Of a stretch of 18,187 nt of DNA, positions 7,157 to 14,537 are shown in pieces. The translations under genes and the position numbers were made by a program. The notes under the pieces are model-generated. The model saw nothing but the letters and a program-made list of their open reading frames with translations, made no database searches and had not been told where the DNA came from. Where the stretch lies: positions 1 through 18,187 of the forward strand of contig CACYDS010000064.1 of the NCBI GenBank assembly GCA_902773285.1, written 5' to 3'. The DNA is from an uncultured Pseudomonadota bacterium (lineage in GTDB: Bacteria; Pseudomonadota; Alphaproteobacteria; RUG11792). Within the stretch, counting starts at the first letter, position 1. Every line of letters begins with the position of its first letter.

Positions 7157-9385
7157 TTGAACATTTTGATGAACAACAGCATTGGCGCATATGATTTCCA
7201 AGAAGTATTAGCGGATATAAGTCCATTTTTACCAATATCATTCGCAATCTGGAAATCAGGCAATGATGAGGTTTTTATTTCCGAGAAACTACGAACAATA
7301 TTGTCTGTTAAACAAAATATCATTGATGCCTACAGCTTTGTTAGATCCATGCAAAAATTGTTTGGAACTTTTTTAAACACAGCGGTTGAAAAAATTGAGC
7401 AAGGCCGAGCAGATTATTCTGCTTCCGCAACATTGTCCGAAGATACGGATTATCTGCTGAATTTAAAATTTTACGCAGGAAGAGAAACTTATGTTTTTAC
7501 CGCTATACAAGAATTTTTACAAAAGGATAATGCACGACGAAAATCTGCTTGCGAAATAGATGAATCAGAATTGAATAGGATACTTGATTTCCTGCCAGTG
7601 TATGTTTGGCAAAAAAACAGAAATTTACAAATTACATATTGTAACGAGTCTTACGCGAAAGCTCTTGAAGCGAGCAAGGACTATGTAATTTCGAATAACG
7701 TAAGACTGATATCTGCGTCTAGGCGTGGTGTTTATGTGGACCAAAGTCTTTATTCAACTAAACCCAAAAAAAGCAGGGAGCATGTTGTTATAAATGGTTC
7801 AAGACGTCTATTGTCAATCGAGGAAACTCCGTTTACGAAAGATGGCAAATCAATTGGCGTTGCAATAGATATAACTGATAAAGAAGAGCTGGAAACAAAT
7901 TTCCGCAATTATCAAAAACATACAGAAGAGGTTCTAAATAATATATCCGTTCCTGTTGCAATATTTGACGCAAATGCTATTCTGGTTTTCGCAAATCAGG
8001 CAATTATCAGAATGTTTTCTGTTACAGAAGAGGACATTTATAAAAATTATAAATTTTCTGATATTATGAACTATTTGCTCAGTCGCGAGTCAATAATTGC
8101 TCCGGAAGATATATTGAAATATAAGGCCAAGGCTACAGAACTTTTCCGGGAGGTTGTTGAGCCACATTGCACAACAATTCACCTCACAAATGGGAATGTT
8201 GTCTCTGTGACAATTACGCCAAATCATGATGACGGACTAGTTTTTATGTTCGAAGATATAACTGACAAGGTCTTACTCGAAAGAAGAATAAACTCAGTAT
8301 CATCTATCTATAACGAGACTTTGGATACCTTCTCTGAAGGAGTTATCATTTTGGCGAGTGATAGCAAAATAAAATTAGCTAACAAAGCCGTACAAAAGCT
8401 ATGGAGAAAGAAGAAAATAGAGGCATATATAGGAGAGTTTTTTCAAAATTCATCTCAATTACTAACCTCCGAATCCAAAACGCAATTTCTGGATTCTAAC
8501 TTATTAGCTATGCTGTCTGAGCGAGTTGCCTTTTCGAAGAAATTGCAATTTTTGTCTGGAGAAACGGTACAATGCGAATACACTCCTCTTCCGGAGGGGT
8601 TAGGTATTATTAGATTTGTTGATATAAGTGATGCCGTTAATTTAACAAAGACGATTGAAGAAAAAAAAGTTATTACGAAGCAAATTGAAAGGCTTAAATC
8701 TAATTTAATTTCCAATATCTCTCATGAAACACATGCTTCAATTCAAACAATATCAGGATTTGTGGATATACTTTGTAATGAATATTTTGGTGAGCTTACC
8801 GAAAAGCAAATGGAGTATTGCAATGGTATCGCCAATGCAGTTAAAAATTTGAACAATACAATTGATGCCGTGATGGAACTGGCAAAAATGGAAGCAGGCC
8901 AAATGAAATTGACCTATGCAGAGGTAAAATTGTTAAAGATTATTCAGACATCAATTTCATTAGTAAATGATGCCGCAAAAAAGCAAAGTATATCTATTAA
9001 CACAAATTTTGAAGACCAAGAATTCGTGGTATACCTTAACGAGGAAAGCATTACTAAAGCTCTGTTTTATTTGATAAATCGCTCAATGCAAGAGTTGTCC
9101 GCAGGAAACAATATTGATATTTTAGTGACAATTAATAACGATACAGGAGAATTTAAAATCACTATAAAAGACGACGGAGCTCCACTACCAGCGGACGAAT
9201 TGGACAAAATTCAACAAGGATTGGCAGATAATTCACAATACAACTATTTGGAATACTCGTGGGACTTTGGATTAGCTCTAGCGCATAATATCATTGCCTT
9301 CCACAAAGGAAGCATCGATGTTCAATCTGATGCGCCCAACGGCAATATGGTAACTTGCAAATTACCCATAGGGTGTTTTTCTTAA
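7157..9385 (+). CDS. DivL-like multi-PAS sensor histidine kinase with degenerate ATPase motifs
   Basis: A 742-residue protein without an obvious membrane helix. PAS-like domains lie at about 140-245 (LPVYVWQKNRNLQITYCN), 255-370 and 385-490. A helical linker leads to a dimerisation domain (510-580) with SNISHETHASIQTISGF and EYFGELTEKQMEYC, then an ATPase-like domain to the end. Architecture, length and the segment around EYFGEL fit the alphaproteobacterial DivL family. Classical DivL has Tyr where kinases have His; here the residue is His523 (CAT, 8723-8725), while the usual LRTPL after it is replaced by THASI. The G1 box is DDGAPLP rather than DxGxG and the N box is weak; only DFGLALA looks kinase-like. 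The protein may be a pseudokinase regulator. Caulobacter DivL controls CckA, whose gene lies 2.4 kb away. TTG 7157 has a weak TGGA upstream; ATG 7169 is an alternative start. I am sure of the kinase family and fairly sure of DivL. Confidence 0.85.
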   Translation: MNILMNNSIGAYDFQEVLADISPFLPISFAIWKSGNDEVFISEKLRTILSVKQNIIDAYSFVRSMQKLFGTFLNTAVEKIEQGRADYSASATLSEDTDYLLNLKFYAGRETYVFTAIQEFLQKDNARRKSACEIDESELNRILDFLPVYVWQKNRNLQITYCNESYAKALEASKDYVISNNVRLISASRRGVYVDQSLYSTKPKKSREHVVINGSRRLLSIEETPFTKDGKSIGVAIDITDKEELETNFRNYQKHTEEVLNNISVPVAIFDANAILVFANQAIIRMFSVTEEDIYKNYKFSDIMNYLLSRESIIAPEDILKYKAKATELFREVVEPHCTTIHLTNGNVVSVTITPNHDDGLVFMFEDITDKVLLERRINSVSSIYNETLDTFSEGVIILASDSKIKLANKAVQKLWRKKKIEAYIGEFFQNSSQLLTSESKTQFLDSNLLAMLSERVAFSKKLQFLSGETVQCEYTPLPEGLGIIRFVDISDAVNLTKTIEEKKVITKQIERLKSNLISNISHETHASIQTISGFVDILCNEYFGELTEKQMEYCNGIANAVKNLNNTIDAVMELAKMEAGQMKLTYAEVKLLKIIQTSISLVNDAAKKQSISINTNFEDQEFVVYLNEESITKALFYLINRSMQELSAGNNIDILVTINNDTGEFKITIKDDGAPLPADELDKIQQGLADNSQYNYLEYSWDFGLALAHNIIAFHKGSIDVQSDAPNGNMVTCKLPIGCFS

Positions 9386-9548
9386 CAAGGTTCGTGAAGA
9401 AAACGTTATAAAGAATCTTTCAAAAGAAATGACCAGATGTAGTCTAAGCCTCACAACCTCTTTCCCGTACTGAAGTTCACTATCAAGTCGCTGCTGGCAT
9501 ATAAGTATTGTATCAATATTTCATATCATTGGAGCGTCTTATTGTTTT

Positions 9549-10283
9549 TCATAAATAGCGGGCAATAGATTCGGATATCTGGCGATGGTAGTTTTCCAGA
9601 AAAGTTCTGGCGGTAGTAGAAATACAACAATCAACCTGAGATGCTCCTGCTGAATAAAGCGCTTTTGTAGCTAAACTTATGGTGCGCCCTGTATCCCGGA
9701 TATCATCGATAATAAGGCATCTACGACCTATAATAATTGTTTTTTCATACAAGTGGCCTGTAACCTTATCGAACAAAATGAAATCTGAATTGATAAATTT
9801 AGCGAACGCTTGAGCTCTGTGCTTTGCGCCCAAATCCGGAGCTATAACTACTACATCAGAATTTACGTATCTGTCTCCAAATAATTCATGAGGCAATATA
9901 TTTTTGATGAACGGATCTCCAGTAAATTTGTGAATATCTATCGTAAAAATTTGCCGAATATTGACGCTTTTCAAGCTCAACAGAATGTGCATAAATGATT
10001 TTGACTGATCTTGTCGTGAATAAGGAATGTAAGGCATAAACAAGTCAATACCCCTAGCATTACAAATGTTTTGAATGATAAAACAGTATTTTAAAAATTG
10101 CGTATTGATATCTGATGTATTTGGAAACAAAAGCAGCACATAATCATCGTCGATATAAATTGGTGCAACATTAAATTCGTTATTCGAAAACTGCGGGACA
10201 TCCATGCAATATGTGGCACAACAGAAATCCTTTGCAAGAAGGTTGGCAAATTCTGCCATAATTCGTTCATGAAGTATAATCAT
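9549..10283 (-). CDS. Short, divergent ribose-phosphate pyrophosphokinase (PRPP synthetase) homologue
   Basis: A 244-residue protein with the PRPP-synthetase fold: FSNNEFNV near the start (about 32-39), IPYSRQDQSKS (86-96, the ATP-loop Y-x-RQD), IDIHKFTG (115-122, the metal/ATP histidine), VVIAPDLGAKHRA (145-157), FDK (171-173, the catalytic lysine position) and the PRPP-binding loop IIDDIRDTGRT (191-201). The canonical enzyme makes PRPP from ribose-5-phosphate and ATP and is about 310 residues. This one is about 65 shorter, RQDRK is RQDQS, and the catalytic flexible KRR motif is reduced to KVT. It may be a minimal active enzyme or a phosphoribosyltransferase-like derivative. Its ATG follows the truA stop with no gap (TGAATG), so it is the last gene of smpB-truA-prs-like and probably coupled to truA. 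Family is clear; activity is not. Confidence 0.82.
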   Translation of the reverse strand: MIILHERIMAEFANLLAKDFCCATYCMDVPQFSNNEFNVAPIYIDDDYVLLLFPNTSDINTQFLKYCFIIQNICNARGIDLFMPYIPYSRQDQSKSFMHILLSLKSVNIRQIFTIDIHKFTGDPFIKNILPHELFGDRYVNSDVVVIAPDLGAKHRAQAFAKFINSDFILFDKVTGHLYEKTIIIGRRCLIIDDIRDTGRTISLATKALYSAGASQVDCCISTTARTFLENYHRQISESIARYL

Positions 10284-11048
10284 TCAGTAATCCACGCCAG
10301 TTAAATAAAGCCCATACGGAGGGGCTGTAACTCCAGCAATTCGGCGATCCTGTTTATTCAACAGTTCCTTGATATGCTCAGGTGGATATTTGTGTTCGCC
10401 TATTTGTTTTAGCGTACCAATCGTTATCCTGACCTGGTTATGCAAAAACGATCTTGCGGATATCTCCATAATAATCACAAACTCAGTATCAAAATACACC
10501 TTAATACTGGAGATTGTCCTGACTGGATTTTGTGCATTGCAGTGTCGCGACCTGAAAGAATTCAGATTATGCGTTCCAAGAAAATACTGAGCAGCATCGT
10601 TCATAGCTTTAGCATCCAGCAACTTGGGCACGTGCCAGGCGCGATTTGCATAAAGAACGCTTTTTACTCGGCGATTATATATTAGATATTTGTAATGTCG
10701 CATCTTTGCGGAAAAGCGTGCATGAAAATCTTCGGGAACGATCTCAGATTTGACAATTACTATTGCGCGGTTAAGCAGATAAAAATTAATAGCATCTGCT
10801 AATTTTGCAATATTGTTTTGCCATGCGGAAATCAAATTTTCACTAAATATTTCAAAATGCGCTACTTGTCCGGTTGCATGTACTCCAGTATCTGTTCGCC
10901 CTGCTCCATATAACTCGATAGTTTCAGAGTTATCAAAAACGCTAGATATAGCTTGCTCAATAATCTCCTGCACGGATACAAAATCATTTTGCTTTTGCCA
11001 TCCGTAAAAGCCTGTTCCGTCATACTCAATCGTTAATTTTATTCTCAT
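10284..11048 (-). CDS. truA: tRNA pseudouridine(38-40) synthase TruA
   Basis: A 254-residue enzyme converting uridines 38-40 of the tRNA anticodon arm to pseudouridine. The N-terminus has the family pattern IEYDGTGFYGWQKQ (7-20), and GAGRTDTGVHATGQVAHF carries catalytic Asp53. Later blocks include FHARFSAKMRHYKYLIYN, SFLHNQVR and the ending PPYGLYLTGVDY. Length is normal and all signatures are intact. The ATG overlaps the smpB stop by four bases (ATGA), and its own stop abuts the next ATG, so it is the middle gene of a tightly coupled operon. Confidence 0.96.
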   Translation of the reverse strand: MRIKLTIEYDGTGFYGWQKQNDFVSVQEIIEQAISSVFDNSETIELYGAGRTDTGVHATGQVAHFEIFSENLISAWQNNIAKLADAINFYLLNRAIVIVKSEIVPEDFHARFSAKMRHYKYLIYNRRVKSVLYANRAWHVPKLLDAKAMNDAAQYFLGTHNLNSFRSRHCNAQNPVRTISSIKVYFDTEFVIIMEISARSFLHNQVRITIGTLKQIGEHKYPPEHIKELLNKQDRRIAGVTAPPYGLYLTGVDY

Positions 11049-11530
11049 CCCTTATTATAATTTCTTATTATGCGGTTTTTCTGAAGAGTCCAGTCACGCT
11101 TTTTTAGAGTCTCTCGCTTATCTACGATCTTTTTCCCTCTAGCCAAAGCAATGCTGAGTTTTAAAATGCCTTTGTGATTGAAGTACATAGTAAGAGGGAC
11201 AATCGTCATTCCTTTCTTTTGTATAGCGTTCAAAAAACGTGTCCTTTGTGATTTATGTAACAACAGAATTCTAGGACGCCTAGGTTCGTGGTTGTTATAA
11301 CTTGCCTGGTTATACAACTCTATGCTTGCGTTAAACAAAAACAGATCATTCGAACCTTCCATTGAGCCGATAAAAGCTTCGTTGATGCTCACTTTGCCGT
11401 TACGCACTGACTTTATCTCCGACCCAGTTAGAATTATACCAGACTCAAGAGTTTCGGATATTTCATAATCAAATCTAGCTCGCTTATTCCTAGCAACTAT
11501 CTTAAAATTTTCCTCGGCAGTATTTTGCAT
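11045..11530 (-). CDS. smpB: SsrA-binding protein SmpB
   Basis: A 161-residue protein that binds tmRNA and brings it to stalled ribosomes for trans-translation. Visible signatures are FDYEISETLESGIILTGSEIKSVRNGK with SINEAFI (beta-barrel core), ASYNNHEPRRPRILLLHK (tmRNA-binding face), GMTIVPLTMYFN, IALARGKK and DKRETLKKRDW, ending in the usual basic tail. Length is standard. It is the first gene of the smpB-truA-prs-like operon and has its own promoter 30 to 60 bases upstream. No Shine-Dalgarno is evident before the ATG at 11530. The ssrA RNA gene is not in this window. Confidence 0.96.
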   Translation of the reverse strand: MQNTAEENFKIVARNKRARFDYEISETLESGIILTGSEIKSVRNGKVSINEAFIGSMEGSNDLFLFNASIELYNQASYNNHEPRRPRILLLHKSQRTRFLNAIQKKGMTIVPLTMYFNHKGILKLSIALARGKKIVDKRETLKKRDWTLQKNRIIRNYNKG

Positions 11531-11561
11531 AAGATCACGAAACTTTTGTTATATGCTATAT

Positions 11562-11591
11562 ATTTTGTCCCATTACTAATATCAGGGTCAA
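11562..11591 (-). promoter_or_regulatory. Promoter of the smpB-truA-prs-like operon
   Basis: On the minus strand, TTGACC (11591-11586, five of six to consensus) and CAAAAT (11567-11562, four of six) are separated by 18 bases. A transcript starting near 11555 would have a leader of about 25 bases before smpB. Confidence 0.55.
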
Positions 11592-11630
11592 GCACTATAA
11601 TTTGAGGGGATTTACTCTAGCAACGCAATT

Positions 11631-11700
11631 AAAAAAAATTGGGGGATAGCCTTCTGCATCAGAATCCCGCATTAGTGGAAACCTCACAGCCCCAATTATA
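11631..11700 (-). ncRNA. Dispersed repeat copy B, candidate short RNA or terminator
   Basis: Read on the minus strand this starts with TATAAT (11700-11695), then TTGGGG, and ends in CCCCCAA plus a run of eight T (11638-11631). AATTGGGG and CCCCAATT (11637-11644/11690-11697) can pair, and an inner hairpin TTCTG-ATG-CAGAA is flanked by GGGA and TCCC just before the T run. Such an arrangement could be a short RNA of about 60 bases with its own terminator, lying antisense between cckA and smpB. It matches copy A at 89-158. A good -35 box is not visible. No known RNA family is recognised. Confidence 0.35.
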
Positions 11701-11789
11701 CTGCGAGCGCGAATCTCCTCACCCAGAGTAACATCTATACGTGGCTCGTGAATTTTTGGTAAAATAAAAGTATCTCCTGTAACCTGGTT

Positions 11790-11794
11790 GGAGG
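11790..11794 (+). promoter_or_regulatory. Strong ribosome binding site that fixes the TTG start of cckA
   Basis: GGAGG at 11790-11794 sits six bases before the TTG at 11801. It is among the best Shine-Dalgarno sequences in the window and supports this non-ATG start, which also places a membrane helix correctly near the N-terminus. Confidence 0.75.
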
Positions 11795-11800
11795 TTCACT

Positions 11801-14167
11801 TTGCTGGAAATTTTGGCAACTTTGTGGAAATTGTTCATTAATGTTCTTTTGCCTAATGCTACGTTTTGGTGTGTTATTTCAGTTGCGATCTCCATATCAA
11901 TTTTTGGGATGTATATCAAGGCGAAGAAAAATTTGCGGTCAGCTGAATACTTCCTCAATATCATACGAGATGTTTCTAGAGCTCTTTCTAGAAATCATGA
12001 AATTGTTGCCTTTGATGAGAAGGACGACATTATATACACAACTCATCCGCAATTATATGATAACAAAGAAGAATTCTTGCAAAATCTTTCTACTCGCATT
12101 ACAGCATCTCTAAATTACCAGAAATTTCGAAATTTTTTTGAAACAAATATGCCATGCAATACAGCCCTTTCTGGATCTGGGTCAGGTCTACACCACCAAT
12201 TCAAGAAATGGCTCGCCACAATAAATACGTTAGACGCTCAGAATACCTTAGTTGAGAAAAAAGTCTCCGTTGTAACAATTAGCGATATTTCGAAACAGTT
12301 TTCTGAATCTGAAAAGGTACTATTAAATTACAACAAGCTCGAAAATTTCATCGATCACTTTCCATTCGGAATATTTTATATAAACAACGCAGGAGAAATT
12401 ATTGGAGCGAATACAACGTTTGCAAATATGGTTAATGCGCAAAAAGAAAAACTATCTGGCATAAACATTGGTGAATTTATCGAAAATTTTAACAAAGACA
12501 TTCCTGAACAAAAGCAATTAAAGGTAGCAGTAAAACCACGTTTTTCTCGAACGTTTTCTGCCGTTATGACTAAATATCCAGCAATTGCCGATAATGCAAT
12601 ACCCGCGTGGATATTACACAAATCAAATGATTTTGTAAATACTAATTGCCAGGGAGGAGAGATAAGTAGGAATGTGTTTGCATCTACTGCCATTCCTTCG
12701 GTTATAACGACAATGTCCGGAAAGATAGTCGAGTTCAATCTCGCTTTTGCTTCACTCATGCAGGACAAAATTACTATGGAGCGCAACAAGACCATACAAG
12801 TTGGTGATAATATTTGCGAACTCATAGAGTTTAATCAGGATTTCTTTGCTAATTTACGGACAGATCATGACTCCAACGCGCTTCCGCAAAAACTAGAAGT
12901 AAAATTTGTTGCAAGAAATGATGTCGCAATGTCCTACATAAGCCAGATTGGGTCACACTTGCTTATTCAGTTCATCAACATTTCAGCACAAAAGGTTTTA
13001 GAACAGCAGTTTCTGCAATCCCAAAAGATGCAGGCTATTGGGCAGTTAGCCAGCGGGATTGCTCATGATTTTAACAATCTTTTGACTGCAATGATTGGCT
13101 TTTGCGACCTCTTACTTCAAAGATATACTCCAGCTGATCCATCATATGGAGATGTTATCCAAATAAAACAGAACGCAAACAGAGCGGCTATTTTAGTGAA
13201 ACAGCTGTTAGCCTTTTCTAAGCAACAGACATTGAAGCCTGACGTTGTGTCGGTAACAGACATTCTGGTCGGGATGTCTTCGTTATTACGTAGATTGGTG
13301 GGGACTGACATAGCGCTAGAAATAGTTCATGGGCGTGAAATTTGGCAAGTAAGAATTGACGACAACCAATTCGAACAAATGATAATAAATTTAGTTGTTA
13401 ACGCCAGAGATGCTATTAAAGAAAATGGAAGGATTAAAATAACAACACGAAACTTTTATGCTGAGAAAGAATTTGTGTGCGTAAATGATATAGCGCCAGC
13501 TGGCGATTATGTTGAACTTGAATTAAGTGACAATGGATGCGGAATACCACCAGAAGATATCAATAATATTTTTGATCCATTTTTCTCTAAGAAAGAGGAA
13601 AGTGTCCGCAAAAATGTAGGAACAGGAACAGGGCTTGGATTGGCTACGGTTTATGGCATAGTAAATCAGAACTGTAGTTTCATAAGTGTACAATCCGTGA
13701 TAAACGAAGGCACGAGTTTCAAAATCTACATTCCACGTTATGAGGGGCAAGTTCTAGCGGAACAACAAAATACGAATAAAGAATTGAAGGATCTAAGCGG
13801 TACTGAAACAATATTGTTGGTTGAGGATGAAGAGCCGGTTAGACTATTTTCCGCTAGAGCTTTGCGCGAGAAGGGATACAAGATCCTAGAAGCATCGAGC
13901 GGAGAAGAGGCTCTGCTGATAGCCGACAAGGAACAATTCGATTTATTGGTGACAGATGTTATTATGCCCAAAATGGATGGACCGACCTTAAGCAAGCTAT
14001 TGAAAGAGAAATTTGCTGGCTTAAAGACAATCTTTATATCTGGCTATACTGAGGAAACATTCAGGCAGGATGCAAGCCAAAATGCAGATATACATTTTTT
14101 GCAAAAGCCATTTACATTGCGGGATTTAGCCGTAAAAGTGAAGAAAGTGCTACAAAATGATCGGTGA
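11801..14167 (+). CDS. cckA: Cell-cycle hybrid histidine kinase CckA
   Basis: A 788-residue membrane hybrid kinase. One clear membrane helix is at about 21-39 (a second, weaker one may precede it), followed by PAS-like regions (about 180-240 and 290-395). The kinase core has the CckA signature MQAIGQLASGIAHDFNNLLT with phospho-acceptor His422, the N box NLVVNARDAI (about 530-539), the G1 box DNGCGIP, FDPFFSKK and the G2 box GTGTGLGLATVYGIV. A C-terminal receiver domain (about 668-785) has acidic Glu675/Asp676, phospho-acceptor Asp719 in VTDVIMPKMDG, and Lys769. In Caulobacter, CckA passes phosphate through ChpT to CtrA and CpdR, and works as kinase or phosphatase under DivL and c-di-GMP control. 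All catalytic residues are intact here. The TTG start is fixed by GGAGG. The end overlaps the DUF167 gene by 11 bases. It is longer than the roughly 690 residues of Caulobacter CckA. Confidence 0.96.
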   Translation: MLEILATLWKLFINVLLPNATFWCVISVAISISIFGMYIKAKKNLRSAEYFLNIIRDVSRALSRNHEIVAFDEKDDIIYTTHPQLYDNKEEFLQNLSTRITASLNYQKFRNFFETNMPCNTALSGSGSGLHHQFKKWLATINTLDAQNTLVEKKVSVVTISDISKQFSESEKVLLNYNKLENFIDHFPFGIFYINNAGEIIGANTTFANMVNAQKEKLSGINIGEFIENFNKDIPEQKQLKVAVKPRFSRTFSAVMTKYPAIADNAIPAWILHKSNDFVNTNCQGGEISRNVFASTAIPSVITTMSGKIVEFNLAFASLMQDKITMERNKTIQVGDNICELIEFNQDFFANLRTDHDSNALPQKLEVKFVARNDVAMSYISQIGSHLLIQFINISAQKVLEQQFLQSQKMQAIGQLASGIAHDFNNLLTAMIGFCDLLLQRYTPADPSYGDVIQIKQNANRAAILVKQLLAFSKQQTLKPDVVSVTDILVGMSSLLRRLVGTDIALEIVHGREIWQVRIDDNQFEQMIINLVVNARDAIKENGRIKITTRNFYAEKEFVCVNDIAPAGDYVELELSDNGCGIPPEDINNIFDPFFSKKEESVRKNVGTGTGLGLATVYGIVNQNCSFISVQSVINEGTSFKIYIPRYEGQVLAEQQNTNKELKDLSGTETILLVEDEEPVRLFSARALREKGYKILEASSGEEALLIADKEQFDLLVTDVIMPKMDGPTLSKLLKEKFAGLKTIFISGYTEETFRQDASQNADIHFLQKPFTLRDLAVKVKKVLQNDR

Positions 14168-14468
14168 CATTTTCAGTACGACAAAATCCGGAATAGAATT
14201 TTCAGTATTCCTGGTGCCAGGCGCTAAGGAAGAAAAAGTGGTTGGTATCGTTGATGCCGCACACGGAAAAGCGATCAAGATCGCTATCCATGAGAGGCCT
14301 ACAGAAAACAGAGCGAATATGGCACTGATAGGATTTTTATCGGAAACACTTGGTGTTCCGAAATCAAAAATATCAATAAAACGTGGGCATAAAGCAAGGG
14401 AAAAACGAATAGAAATAACCAATGTTCTGGCGGAAGATATGGATCAATTGATAAAGCAGTATGTGTAA
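14157..14468 (+). CDS. DUF167 (YggU-family) protein
   Basis: A 103-residue protein of the conserved DUF167/YggU family. It shows VFLVPGAKEEKVVGI, then IAIHERPTENRANMALIGFLSETLGVPKSKISIKRGHKAREKRIEI, matching the family pattern of P-G-A-K, a P-x-x-x-x-A-N-x-A-L block and G-x-x-x-R-x-K. The biochemical role is unknown. The ATG at 14157 lies inside the last codons of cckA, so translation is probably coupled to it. glmS follows after 69 bases on the same strand. Confidence 0.88.
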   Translation: MIGDIFSTTKSGIEFSVFLVPGAKEEKVVGIVDAAHGKAIKIAIHERPTENRANMALIGFLSETLGVPKSKISIKRGHKAREKRIEITNVLAEDMDQLIKQYV

Positions 14469-14537
14469 TAATTTGTAATAACAAAATTTCGAAAACTTAT
14501 GGGATAATCTGAAAAAGGTTCAAAAGAATTTGTAATT

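Noticed and set aside
9386..9548. Possible RNA gene or terminator between the DivL-like gene and the prs-like gene
   Set aside because: No convincing stem with a T tract, no tRNA pattern and no repeat were found in this 163-base convergent gap.
12376..12825. 149-codon minus-strand open frame inside cckA
   Set aside because: It is antisense to the PAS region of cckA, with unnatural composition and no known motif.
14469..14537. Possible glmS riboswitch/ribozyme before glmS
   Set aside because: The 69-base gap is AT-rich, far too short for the glmS ribozyme, and shows none of its structure; that element is typical of Firmicutes.
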